From Staphylococcus sp. IVB6181 (GTDB lineage: Bacteria > Bacillota > Bacilli > Staphylococcales > Staphylococcaceae), in assembly GCF_025561445.1 (NCBI RefSeq), contig NZ_CP095096.1, positions 1 through 64,000 on the forward strand: 64,000 nt of DNA, given 5' to 3'. The translations under genes were made by a program, and so were the position numbers. Positions 25,370 through 32,834 of the stretch are shown here, in pieces. Within the stretch, counting starts at the first letter, position 1. Every line of letters begins with the position of its first letter. Under the pieces are notes generated by a model. That model was not told the origin of the DNA, did no database searches, and saw only the letters and a list, made by a program, of their open reading frames with translations.

Positions 25370-26693
25370 AGAAGCCGCAAAATCAGTCATACTTACACTT
25401 TTGGTGCTGATGAGTATTGTCTTAACGTATTTGATGTGGAATTTCTCACCGGACTTGGCGAATCTTGAAAGTCAGGATAATAAGAAAGATACACAAAATA
25501 CTATCGGCAAGGCGAACTCTGAATCTATGGAGAGTGTGATAACACCTTATCAAGTGGTTATCTCTGATAGTGATCAATCTGAAGGTGCATTAGAAACACG
25601 CCATATGAATCGGAAAATTGTCAAAGTATTAAAGAACCAAGAAATTAAGAATGCTAATGAGGTGTATCATGCGCATAACTTGTTTATTCCAGAGTTGAGC
25701 GATCGCTTCTTAGTTCTTGATTTTTCTTATGATATGCCTTTATCTATGTATTTAGGACAAGTCTTGAATATGGATGCGAAGGTCTCAAATAAATTCAATT
25801 TCAACCGTTTGATTATCGATGCTGATCAAAAGAATACTGCAGTGATTTATGCAATCGGCAGTGATCATCATCATGTAATGCGTATGAATACATCGATTTC
25901 AAGCAAGAATGTGAAAGATTTAGAAGACAAGATTCAACCGGATTTATCACCTTTCGCAGATATTATTACGAATAAAAATACAATAGATGCCTCTACGCAT
26001 ATTTTCGCACCAGAGAAGCCTAAACACTTAAAGACATATCGTACTATCTTTAACCATATCAGTGTAGAAGCGATGAACTCTATTCTCTTTAATGATTCTG
26101 TCGTGGTACGCAGTACTAAGAGCGGTAGCACGACTTATAATAACAATACAGGTGTTGCGAGCTATGATTCTAAAAATGAATCGTATCGTTACACGAATCT
26201 GTCTGAAGATGAATCGAAATCTAAAAATATGTTGGAAACTATACCAAGTACATTTGATTATATTAATGCACATGGCGGATTCACAGATGATTTCCGATTA
26301 TTTGATACAGATGAAACTTCTGGTGAACTCACATATCAAAGTTTCTTAAACGGTGTGCCTGTCTTTAATAAAAATAATTTAAGTACGATTCAAGTCGCTT
26401 GGGGAGAGAAAGGCATTTTCAGTTATGCACGTGCCTTGCTTAAAACGAATATCACTATCGACAGCGATGAAGATAAGAAAGACTTGCCAGGTGCTGAAAC
26501 GGTACGTTCCAACCTTGCGAATAACCCGAATATCGACTTTAAGAAAGTAACTAACATGACGATTGGTTATACGATGAAAGATAAAGAGAAAGACGATATT
26601 GAGGTACAGCGCAACAGTGAATATGAACCGCAATGGTATATTCAATACGATGGTGAATGGCATGCTTACTCGAATGGAGGTCTTGAAGAATGA
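25359..26693 (+). CDS. walH: WalRK accessory protein WalH (YycH)
   Basis: A single-pass membrane protein with a large extracytoplasmic domain that modulates WalK together with WalI. An N-terminal hydrophobic helix at about 11-29 is followed by about 415 exported residues. The ATG at 25359 overlaps the walK stop; four codons further upstream are open but lie inside walK. The stop overlaps walI (ATGA), consistent with stoichiometric production of the two partners. Confidence 0.93.
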   Translation: MRHKEAAKSVILTLLVLMSIVLTYLMWNFSPDLANLESQDNKKDTQNTIGKANSESMESVITPYQVVISDSDQSEGALETRHMNRKIVKVLKNQEIKNANEVYHAHNLFIPELSDRFLVLDFSYDMPLSMYLGQVLNMDAKVSNKFNFNRLIIDADQKNTAVIYAIGSDHHHVMRMNTSISSKNVKDLEDKIQPDLSPFADIITNKNTIDASTHIFAPEKPKHLKTYRTIFNHISVEAMNSILFNDSVVVRSTKSGSTTYNNNTGVASYDSKNESYRYTNLSEDESKSKNMLETIPSTFDYINAHGGFTDDFRLFDTDETSGELTYQSFLNGVPVFNKNNLSTIQVAWGEKGIFSYARALLKTNITIDSDEDKKDLPGAETVRSNLANNPNIDFKKVTNMTIGYTMKDKEKDDIEVQRNSEYEPQWYIQYDGEWHAYSNGGLEE

Positions 26694-27478
26694 ACTGGAA
26701 ATACGCAAAGACACTCTTTATATTCGTGTTTATCATCATCAACATCATGCTTGCTATTATGTATGTGAATAAAATCAATAAATCACATATCAATGAAGCG
26801 GATGATAATAATGAAGTGGATTTCAGACAAGAAGAAATCAGTATTCCTAAAGAGCTGCCGGATGTCAGAGGGCTGCAAGTGCAGTTGGTGACAGGACGCT
26901 CAAAAGATTTTACGAACTATGCTAAGTCTAAAGAAGATATTAAAGCAACTGATGACGGGAAAGTGGCAGAAGGTACAATCGACCCAGCCATCAGCGTGAG
27001 TAATGATCAAGTCACAAGTCTGAAAATGTTCATGAAAAAGAACATTTATAAAGGTGAAGATTATCAATTATTCAGTACAGATAATGATGAAGAAGTCTTT
27101 GAACAAACCTTTAAAGGCTTGCCGATTATGAATAATGATAAAGCTATGGTGAAATTCAAAGTAGATGATGAGGACAAGGTAAGCAGTTATCGTCAAACAG
27201 CTATGAATGAACTTAGTGCATCTAAAGGTGAAAATAATGATGAAGAAAAAGTAATCAGTGCACGCAATGCCATTGAAGCGTTGTACTTCAATCGTTATTT
27301 AAAGCGTAATGATGCTGTGACTAATATTCGACTCGGTTACTACTCTGTCGTACGTGAAACTAACGTTCAAGTCTTCCAGGCAAACTGGGAAATCAAAGTG
27401 AATCACGCAGACAGCAATGAAACTAAAACTTATTATGTCGAAGCAACGTCTAAAAACCCTAAAATTATCGTAAGATAG
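26690..27478 (+). CDS. walI: WalRK accessory protein WalI (YycI)
   Basis: A 262-residue partner of WalH with one N-terminal membrane helix (about 5-26) and a YycI/YycH-like extracytoplasmic domain. GGAGGT lies just before the overlapping ATG. In S. aureus WalH and WalI activate WalK; in Bacillus they repress it. The role here is assumed by synteny. Confidence 0.93.
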   Translation: MNWKYAKTLFIFVFIIINIMLAIMYVNKINKSHINEADDNNEVDFRQEEISIPKELPDVRGLQVQLVTGRSKDFTNYAKSKEDIKATDDGKVAEGTIDPAISVSNDQVTSLKMFMKKNIYKGEDYQLFSTDNDEEVFEQTFKGLPIMNNDKAMVKFKVDDEDKVSSYRQTAMNELSASKGENNDEEKVISARNAIEALYFNRYLKRNDAVTNIRLGYYSVVRETNVQVFQANWEIKVNHADSNETKTYYVEATSKNPKIIVR

Positions 27479-27830
27479 TAATAACGTTAAAAACGTAGAG
27501 AAACCAAACATAAGCAGCAGTTAACGAAAGAAGTGTCAGTGGCTCATTGAAGCTATTGATGCTTCTTTCTTTGCGGAGAAGCGGATAGGTGAATATCCTA
27601 AAGTATAAATAAGATTATTTTCCTTAGTACAGTGGGCAGAAAGGTCATTTAGGTGTACAATAGATAGGTGAAATTTTTAATTTATGAGGTCCGGCACTGT
27701 TCGGCCACTCAAACGGCAGTATGACCAAGCCGTATCTTTAACAAAGCCTCAATAATTTGAGATAATAATAGAAATGTACTCGGAAAAACATAATAGAGAA
27801 ATAGTGAGTAACTTAGAAAGGGTGAATCGC
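27479..27830 (+). other. walI-walJ spacer with a GC-rich structured segment
   Basis: A 350-bp gap separates walI from walJ, which are normally closely spaced. Most is AT-rich. Positions 27688-27726 are strikingly GC-rich and can pair GGTC with GACC and ACTG with CAGT. I see no reading frame with a ribosome site here. Confidence 0.4.
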
Positions 27831-28622
27831 TTGATACGTATGAGCGTACTAGCGAGTGGCAGTACAGGCAATGCCACTTATGTAGAAAGTGATAAAGGTA
27901 GCCTGCTCGTTGATGCTGGATTAACCGGCAAAAAAATGGAAGAACTCTTCAGTAAAATCGATAAAAATATAGCGGATTTAAATGGTATTTTAGTAACACA
28001 TGAACATGTTGATCATATTAAAGGATTAGGCGTGCTTGCACGTAAATATCAATTGCCTATCTATGCGAATGAAAAGACATGGCAAGCCATTGAAAAGAAA
28101 GACAGCAAGATTCCAATGGACCAAAAATTCATCTTCAACCCCTATGAAACACATTCTTTAGCTGGGTTTGATATTGAATCATTCAATGTTTCGCATGATG
28201 CGATAGATCCGCAATTCTACATTTTCCATAATGATTATAAGAAATTTACAATGATTACGGATACAGGATATGTTTCAGATCGAATGAAAGGCATGATCAG
28301 AGGCAGTGATGCTTTCATGTTCGAAAGCAACCATGATGTCGACATGCTGCGTATGTGCCGTTATCCATGGAAAACAAAACAACGTATCTTAGGTGATATG
28401 GGACACGTTTCTAACGAAGATGCGGCTATGGCAATGTGTGATGTCATTACAGGCAATACAAAACGTATTTACTTATCCCATCTATCACAAGATAATAATA
28501 TGAAAGACTTAGCACGTATGAGTGTAGGACAAGTCTTAAACCATCATGATATTGATACAAATAAAGAAGTTTTATTATGTGATACGGATAAGGCAGAACC
28601 CACACCGATTTACACAATATAG
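27831..28622 (+). CDS. walJ: Metallo-beta-lactamase-fold nuclease WalJ (YycJ)
   Basis: A metal-dependent exonuclease-like protein of the walRK cluster, linked to replication and repair in relatives. The metal site is visible as THEHVDHIKG, with later HDAID, TDTGYV and LSHLSQDNN. The start is uncertain. TTG 27831 follows AAAGGGTGA at the right distance. GTG 27822 and ATG 27840 are also in frame, and the ORF is open back to 27774. The protein has about 264 residues, as in other staphylococci. Confidence 0.92.
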   Translation: MIRMSVLASGSTGNATYVESDKGSLLVDAGLTGKKMEELFSKIDKNIADLNGILVTHEHVDHIKGLGVLARKYQLPIYANEKTWQAIEKKDSKIPMDQKFIFNPYETHSLAGFDIESFNVSHDAIDPQFYIFHNDYKKFTMITDTGYVSDRMKGMIRGSDAFMFESNHDVDMLRMCRYPWKTKQRILGDMGHVSNEDAAMAMCDVITGNTKRIYLSHLSQDNNMKDLARMSVGQVLNHHDIDTNKEVLLCDTDKAEPTPIYTI

Positions 28623-28655
28623 TTGAAACATTAATAATATATTTTAAAGGGTGAT

Positions 28656-28705
28656 ATGCTCCCCCTATAGTAGACACTAAAAAAACAAAACTATAGGGGG
28701 AGCAT
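28656..28705. repeat. Perfect 15-bp inverted repeat at the left end of the IS
   Basis: ATGCTCCCCCTATAG (28656-28670) and CTATAGGGGGAGCAT (28691-28705) are exact reverse complements around a 20-base spacer. The right arm contains the ribosome site of the transposase gene, so transcripts entering from walJ would fold it away. Confidence 0.9.
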
Positions 28706-28709
28706 TCTT

Positions 28710-29414
28710 ATGTCTAAATATCTCGAAAGTGACATTAAATTATTTCTCTTAACATTTAGTTTAATAGATGAAGGTTATAGTTGTAATGAAGCTATAGAAA
28801 AGAGTGGTATAGAATTAAATCGTAAACAGGTGATGTTTAAATATCACCAATATAAAGTACATGGCGTTGAGGTACTATTACCAAAGAAAAGCAATAATAC
28901 TTATAGTAAAGCATTTAAAGAAACAATTGTTCAGGAATACTTAACTGAAGGTGTTTCTGCTGTTGATTTAGCAATAAAATATAATATTCCAGCATATTCT
29001 ACTGTTAGGGATTGGATAAAACGATATACTTTAGGAAAAGAGAATGTTTCATATTCTCTATTACTAGGGGTGTATTCAATGAAAGCGAGAAAAACAACGT
29101 TCGAAGAACGTGTAGAAATAGTAGAAGCATGTATTGAGTCAGAAAAAGATTATAAGAAAACAGCTTTAAAATATAATGTTAATTATGGCCAAGTATATAG
29201 TTGGGTTAAAAAATATGAACAATTTGGAAGTGCCGGTCTTGTAGACGGAAGAGGTAAAGGTAAGCCAACTCAGACAATGACTGATGAAGAACAAGCATTA
29301 GCTAAAACAAAAGCTCTTGAAGAAAGAATCAAATACTTAGAAATGGAAAACAAGATTTTAAAAAAGTTGAAGGAGAAAGAAAGAGAGCTGATCAATCGCC
29401 GTTTAGACAAATAG
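28710..29414 (+). CDS. IS150-group transposase OrfA
   Basis: The 234-residue DNA-binding part of the transposase. It has two consecutive helix-turn-helix modules (about 1-110 and 125-185; the second contains YNVNYGQVYSWVKKYEQFG) and a C-terminal coiled coil (LEERIKYLEMENKILKKL) that forms the leucine zipper of IS3 OrfA proteins. AGGGGGAGC lies 6-12 bases before the ATG, within the right arm of the inverted repeat. The coiled coil ends at the frameshift site. Confidence 0.93.
   Translation: MSKYLESDIKLFLLTFSLIDEGYSCNEAIEKSGIELNRKQVMFKYHQYKVHGVEVLLPKKSNNTYSKAFKETIVQEYLTEGVSAVDLAIKYNIPAYSTVRDWIKRYTLGKENVSYSLLLGVYSMKARKTTFEERVEIVEACIESEKDYKKTALKYNVNYGQVYSWVKKYEQFGSAGLVDGRGKGKPTQTMTDEEQALAKTKALEERIKYLEMENKILKKLKEKERELINRRLDK
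29360..29366 (+). promoter_or_regulatory. Programmed -1 frameshift site A_AAA_AAG
   Basis: The heptamer is in the correct phase with orfA (AAA at 29361-29363, AAG at 29364-29366). A -1 slip enters an open frame that runs without a stop into orfB, giving the OrfAB fusion transposase used by IS3-family elements. Confidence 0.85.
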
Positions 29415-29473
29415 TTGAGTACCTTGTAATAGAAGACTTAAAAAATGAATATCCAATAACTCTGTTATGTAAG

Positions 29474-30262
29474 GTGGTTGGAATTTCTAGAGCCAGTTAT
29501 TATAAGTGGAGAAAGAGAAGAGAATTTAAAACACAGCGTGAAATTGAAGATGAAATATTAATGAAAGAAATCTTGTGGATTTTCAATAAATACAACGGTT
29601 TATATGGTTATCGTCGTATTCGTATATATATCTGTTTAAGACTGGATAAAAAAGTAAGTCGTAAACGAGTATATCGTTTAATGAAAAAATTAGGTCTAAA
29701 ATCTTGCATACGTGCTGCAAGAAAAAGATATAGACCCTCAACACCTACTATTACTGCAGAGAATTTATTAGATAGAGAATTTAGTGAAACGGAAGCTAAC
29801 AAAAAATGGGTAACAGATGTGACAGAACTTATTTTAGAAAATGGAAGGAAATTTTATTTAAGCGCTATCAGAGATCTCGGAACAGGTAAAATTGTAAGCT
29901 ATGATATAAGTTATTCAAATAACAATCAGCTGGTTTTTAATACTTTCAATAAAGCGTTAAAGAAAGTGAAAAATATAAGCGGCTTAATACTACATAGCGA
30001 CAGAGGTTTTCAATATACAAGCAAACATTTTAAATTCTTGCTCGATGAGCAAGGTGTTATTCAAAGCATGTCACGAGTCGGACGATGCATAGATAATAGT
30101 CCAATGGAATCATTTTGGGGAATAATGAAATCAGAAATTTATCGCGGTAATAGACATTATAAATTCAAGGATATAAAAACTGCACGCTCGCAGTTTAAAG
30201 AATACATTGATTTTTACAACAATGAGAGAATTACTTTGGAAATGGAAAGATTAATTGCTTAA
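29474..30262 (+). CDS. IS150-group transposase OrfB (DDE integrase domain)
   Basis: The catalytic half of the transposase. An HTH_21 segment (SRASYYKWRKR, RIRIYICLRLDKKVSRKRVYRLMKKLGLKS region) precedes the rve integrase core. The core carries D in WVTDVTEL, D in LHSDRGFQYTS and E in IDNSPMESFWG, the DD(35)E triad. The frame is already open from the slippery site at 29360, so the true product is probably the OrfAB fusion rather than initiation at the GTG given here. Confidence 0.92.
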   Translation: MVGISRASYYKWRKRREFKTQREIEDEILMKEILWIFNKYNGLYGYRRIRIYICLRLDKKVSRKRVYRLMKKLGLKSCIRAARKRYRPSTPTITAENLLDREFSETEANKKWVTDVTELILENGRKFYLSAIRDLGTGKIVSYDISYSNNNQLVFNTFNKALKKVKNISGLILHSDRGFQYTSKHFKFLLDEQGVIQSMSRVGRCIDNSPMESFWGIMKSEIYRGNRHYKFKDIKTARSQFKEYIDFYNNERITLEMERLIA

Positions 30263-30289
30263 CTTCTAACTAATGTCTACCCTAAATAA

Positions 30290-30337
30290 TCTGGTAAAAG
30301 AAGTAGTGTGCGTAGCGCACCACTTTTTTTACCAGAT
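30290..30337. terminator. Strong hairpin terminator right of the IS
   Basis: TCTGGTAAAA...GTGTGCG pairs with CGCAC...TTTTACCAGA over about 20 bp. It was probably the native walJ terminator before the IS inserted between them. Confidence 0.75.
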
Positions 30338-30371
30338 CAAGCAAACGATAGTGCGCTAGGAGAATAAAAAA

Positions 30372-30408
30372 ACTGTACAAACGAGATTTATCAACTCATT
30401 TGTACAGT
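30372..30408 (-). terminator. Hairpin with minus-strand T-run
   Basis: ACTGTACAAACGAG / CTCATTTGTACAGT forms a 14-bp stem with one mismatch. Only the minus strand has a T-run (the A-run 30365-30372 read in reverse), so it would end a leftward transcript. No leftward gene is visible upstream of it. Confidence 0.55.
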
Positions 30409-30459
30409 AACTTAAAATTTGTTTATCAGATTCCCAATAAATTATTTTTTGTTTTTTTC

Positions 30460-30518
30460 CTGTCTACTTGACAGGGAGCAGTTCAGGGACTCTAGTGAAA
30501 AACTAGGGTCTTTTTTTA
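30460..30518 (+). ncRNA. Candidate small RNA with terminator
   Basis: CCTGTC/GACAGG (about 30460-30476) and then GACTCTAGT/ACTAGGGTC with seven T's (30488-30518) make two stacked hairpins, the second a clear rightward terminator. No gene ends here, so a short transcript is the simplest reading. Only a weak promoter (TTGTTT-17-TTATTT) is seen upstream. Confidence 0.35.
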
Positions 30519-30552
30519 TGATTTAGTGTTCATTTAGTAAAAAAGAACATGC

Positions 30553-30558
30553 TATAAT
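30553..30558 (+). promoter_or_regulatory. -10 element, probable rlmH promoter
   Basis: A perfect TATAAT lies 330 bp before rlmH, in front of the DnaA-box cluster; the -35 match is weak. Confidence 0.45.
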
Positions 30559-30582
30559 TTTTAGGGTAGTGTGCACGTAGGG

Positions 30583-30850
30583 TAGTTATTCACAATTTCG
30601 TGTAAAGAAAGCGCGTAACTGTGAATAACTATGTAAGACCTACCTGCAAGTTATGCACAAAATAAGGTTGAGTTATCCCCATTTGTGCACAATCCACATA
30701 GAAATACCCACATTATTAACAGAGTTATCCACATATCTACAAGTTATGTACAGAAATGTGAGTAAAATCCACAAGAATAGCTATGAATTTATATACATAA
30801 CGTACTAATTAAGACAGTAACCTGTGAATAGGTGGATATCCTGTGGATAA
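30583..30850. promoter_or_regulatory. DnaA-box cluster upstream of rlmH
   Basis: Perfect TTATCCACA occurs at 30725-30733 (+) and 30842-30850 (-). TTATTCACA is at 30586-30594 (+) and 30620-30628 (-), TTATGCACA at 30651-30659, TTATCCCCA at 30673-30681, TTGTGCACA at 30683-30691 and TTATGTACA at 30744-30752. The first pair lies in a perfect 12-bp inverted repeat (TAGTTATTCACA/TGTGAATAACTA). This density rivals oriC itself and is far above chance. Confidence 0.8.
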
Positions 30851-30883
30851 CTAGAATAAGTTCAAAATAAAAAGGAGAATGTG

Positions 30884-31363
30884 ATGAAGATTACAATACT
30901 TGCCGTAGGCAAATTAAAAGAAAAATACTGGAAACAAGCCATTGCAGAATATCAAAAACGCTTAGGAGCTTACACAAAAATTGAGATTGTGGAAGTACCT
31001 GATGAAAAAGCACCGGAAAATATGAGCGACAAAGAGATAGAACAAGTAAAACAAAAAGAAGGACAACGGCTGCTAGCTAAAATCAAACCGCAATCCACAG
31101 TTATTACCTTAGAAATCAAAGGCAACATGTTAACATCTGAAGGATTAGCTAAAAATATCCAGCAGCGCATGATACAAGGTCAAAGCGACTTTACTTACAT
31201 CATTGGAGGATCTAACGGCTTACATCAAGACGTCTTAGACAGAAGCAACTATGCCCTCTCCTTCAGCAAAATGACATTTCCGCACCAAATGATGCGTGTC
31301 ATTCTGCTAGAACAGGTGTATAGATCGTTTAAGATTATGCGTGGCGAAGCGTATCATAAGTGA
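30884..31363 (+). CDS. rlmH: 23S rRNA pseudouridine-1915 N3-methyltransferase RlmH (OrfX)
   Basis: A SPOUT methyltransferase that methylates Psi1915 of 23S rRNA. The 159-residue protein shows the SAM-binding knot [12 protein letters not shown] and the C-terminal [22 protein letters not shown] 30884 is preferred to GTG 30881 because AAAGGAG is 6 bases upstream. The last codons form the SCC attachment site, the reason this gene marks SCCmec insertion in staphylococci. Confidence 0.98.
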   Translation: MKITILAVGKLKEKYWKQAIAEYQKRLGAYTKIEIVEVPDEKAPENMSDKEIEQVKQKEGQRLLAKIKPQSTVITLEIKGNMLTSEGLAKNIQQRMIQGQSDFTYIIGGSNGLHQDVLDRSNYALSFSKMTFPHQMMRVILLEQVYRSFKIMRGEAYHK

Positions 31364-31364
31364 T
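31346..31364 (+). repeat. SCC attachment site at the rlmH 3' end (attL-like)
   Basis: GAAGCGTATCATAAGTGA fits the SCC integration core and ends on the rlmH stop codon. Positions 31350-31364 recur exactly at 39540-39554. TACCAT follows at 31370-31375, mirrored by ATGGTA at the other end. Confidence 0.85.
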
Positions 31365-31551
31365 ACGAATACCATTATGGATTAAGAATATTGATAAACA
31401 ATGTAGAGAAGTATAATATTTTAATAGATAAATAATAATTTATTAAGTTCGAATATTAATAATAATGACGTCGTGATAAATTCTTTAAATATTGCGGGAA
31501 GTCATATTTTAGTAGTTATGCAAGTGTTAGAGAGCGTTTTGATAAAAGAAC

Positions 31552-32035
31552 ATGGTAAGAAACTCATGGGAAAAATATTATGAAGAATTTTTGGAAATTA
31601 TTTTGCACTTTTATCATTTTTTTGAGCTGATACTAAAAGAATTACTGAAAAAAGAACATGAATTACTACCTTTAGAAATACCAAGGAATTCAGAAACTCT
31701 GATAAAGATCATTAAAAATAAACCTTCATATGACAACAAAGTGCTGAAATTTAATAGTTTAACGTTTAGCTCATTACTTGAAAAAACTTAAAAATTAATT
31801 AGCTTAGAACTGGGAATTCACTTTGATTTTATAAGAAATCATAAAGCTTCTTTAGAATTATTTGAACGAAATAAGAAATGATATATGGCATAAAGCGCAA
31901 AATATGCTTAAGTATGAAGCGTATGATTTTTTAATTGGTAAGTATATATTACCGTTGGCAGTTGAGGTTCTAGATTGTTCAAATTATATGGAAAAGTATA
32001 AAAAGGATTATATCAGCAGATTTATATTCATATAA
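31552..32035 (+). pseudogene. Broken HEPN-domain protein
   Basis: The first 79 codons (helical, with HFFELILKELLKKEH) end at TAA 31789. The same frame continues as SLELGIHFDFIRNHKASLELF. A +1 shift near 31864 then restores NEIRNDIWHKAQNMLKYEA and further helix to a stop at 32035. The RNDIWH element matches the R-x4-6-H ribonuclease motif of HEPN domains. One stop and one frameshift show the gene is dead. HEPN proteins are common toxin or defence RNases, and an original defence role is inferred. Confidence 0.55.
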
Positions 32036-32046
32036 GCAATATATTT

Positions 32047-32077
32047 AGCACATTGTTCAAAGGCAGTGTGCTTTTTT
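32047..32077 (+). terminator. Terminator after the HEPN pseudogene
   Basis: AGCACA / TGTGCT stem with flanking pairs followed by six T's. Confidence 0.7.
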
Positions 32078-32104
32078 GTTATAATTAAAGAAAAATTAAA
32101 GCGG

Positions 32105-32324
32105 GTGACAATCAAGAGTATTTGGGAGAAATATAGAAAAGAAGGTCAAGATCAATATATTCAGTTTTTAAAAGTATATGGTGATTTATCAAATCTTTTC
32201 AGACAGAAAAAAAGGAGATATGATACCATGCCTAGACTCTAAATTTCAAGAAACAGTTTATGAAAAATCATTCAATTCTAAAAACTATTTATCAATGGAG
32301 AAGACAGTATGTCAGAGAAAATAA
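32105..32324 (+). pseudogene. Frameshifted N-terminal fragment, probably of a restriction gene
   Basis: GTG 32105 opens a frame (TIKSIWEKYRKEGQDQYIQF...) that breaks at a run of seven A's (32207-32213). Removing one base restores GDMIPCLDSKFQETVYEKSFNSK up to 32324. The text then collides with the C-terminal part of a methyltransferase. I do not recognise the family. Its position beside a methyltransferase remnant suggests a type II restriction enzyme. It has no visible catalytic motif. Confidence 0.4.
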
Positions 32325-32598
32325 GGCAGGGGTAGTACCAACTTTAACTGCTAATATGGGAACAGGAGGCCACAATGTTCCAATTATTCTTTCTGATAGC
32401 GGTATAAGAAAATTAACTCCTAGAGAAACATTTAATGCACAAGGGTTTCCAATGGATTTCAAGTTACCTGAAAATATGTCGAATGGGCAATTATATAAAC
32501 AAGCTGGCAATAGTGTCTTGGTTCCTGTTGTAAAAAGAATAGCAACGAATATAGAGAAAGCTCTGGATACAGTTACAAAAAATGAAAAAATCAGCTAA
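32260..32598 (+). pseudogene. C-terminal fragment of a DNA cytosine-C5 methyltransferase
   Basis: From about 32287 the product reads as the target-recognition tail and motifs IX-X of a Dcm-type enzyme: WRRQYVRENKAGVVPTLTAN, LTPRETFNAQGFPMDF and QAGNSVLVPVVKRIA. Motifs I to VIII, including the catalytic Pro-Cys, are missing, so it cannot methylate DNA. The junction with the preceding fragment suggests an internal deletion that removed most of a restriction-modification operon. Confidence 0.75.
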
Positions 32599-32785
32599 AG
32601 AATTTTATGGTAAGTATTATGTAATGTATACAAGTATGAAGGATCGATTTACAGGGGAAAGTTATTTGGCAAAAGTTTTGGATAGTGAAGAAGAATTAGA
32701 AAGTTTTACAAAAGGAAAAGAAATTAATTATTTAACTAAAAATAGATTTAGCAAGTTATGCAGAATTCTTATTTTGTATAGTTAA
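32582..32785 (+). CDS. Small ORF overlapping the methyltransferase end; possible truncated restriction gene
   Basis: A 67-residue frame starting MKKSAKEFYGKYYVMYTSMKD that overlaps the methyltransferase stop by 17 bases. Such overlap is common where a restriction gene follows its methylase, so it may be the N-terminal stub of the cognate nuclease. The last residues (KLCRILILYS) look like read-through into unrelated DNA. No motif is recognised. Confidence 0.35.
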   Translation: MKKSAKEFYGKYYVMYTSMKDRFTGESYLAKVLDSEEELESFTKGKEINYLTKNRFSKLCRILILYS

Positions 32786-32834
32786 CAAACTTTTATTAGC
32801 CTATGTGTACAATCTAGTTTGAAGAGGGGATTAA

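Larger units (their letters stand above)
28668..30281 (+). mobile_element. IS3-family (IS150-group) insertion sequence
   Basis: Two overlapping transposase frames are flanked by imperfect ends AGTAGACACTAA (left, 28669-28680) and its counterpart CTAATGTCTACC (right, 30270-30281), matching at 9 of 12 positions. A 3-bp repeat CTA borders both sides (28665-28667 and 30282-30284) and may be the target duplication. Both frames look intact, so the element may be active. The exact ends are inferred. Confidence 0.85.

Noticed and set aside
26379-26714. 111-codon minus-strand frame at the walH-walI junction
   Set aside because: Antisense to two overlapping real genes with no ribosome site.
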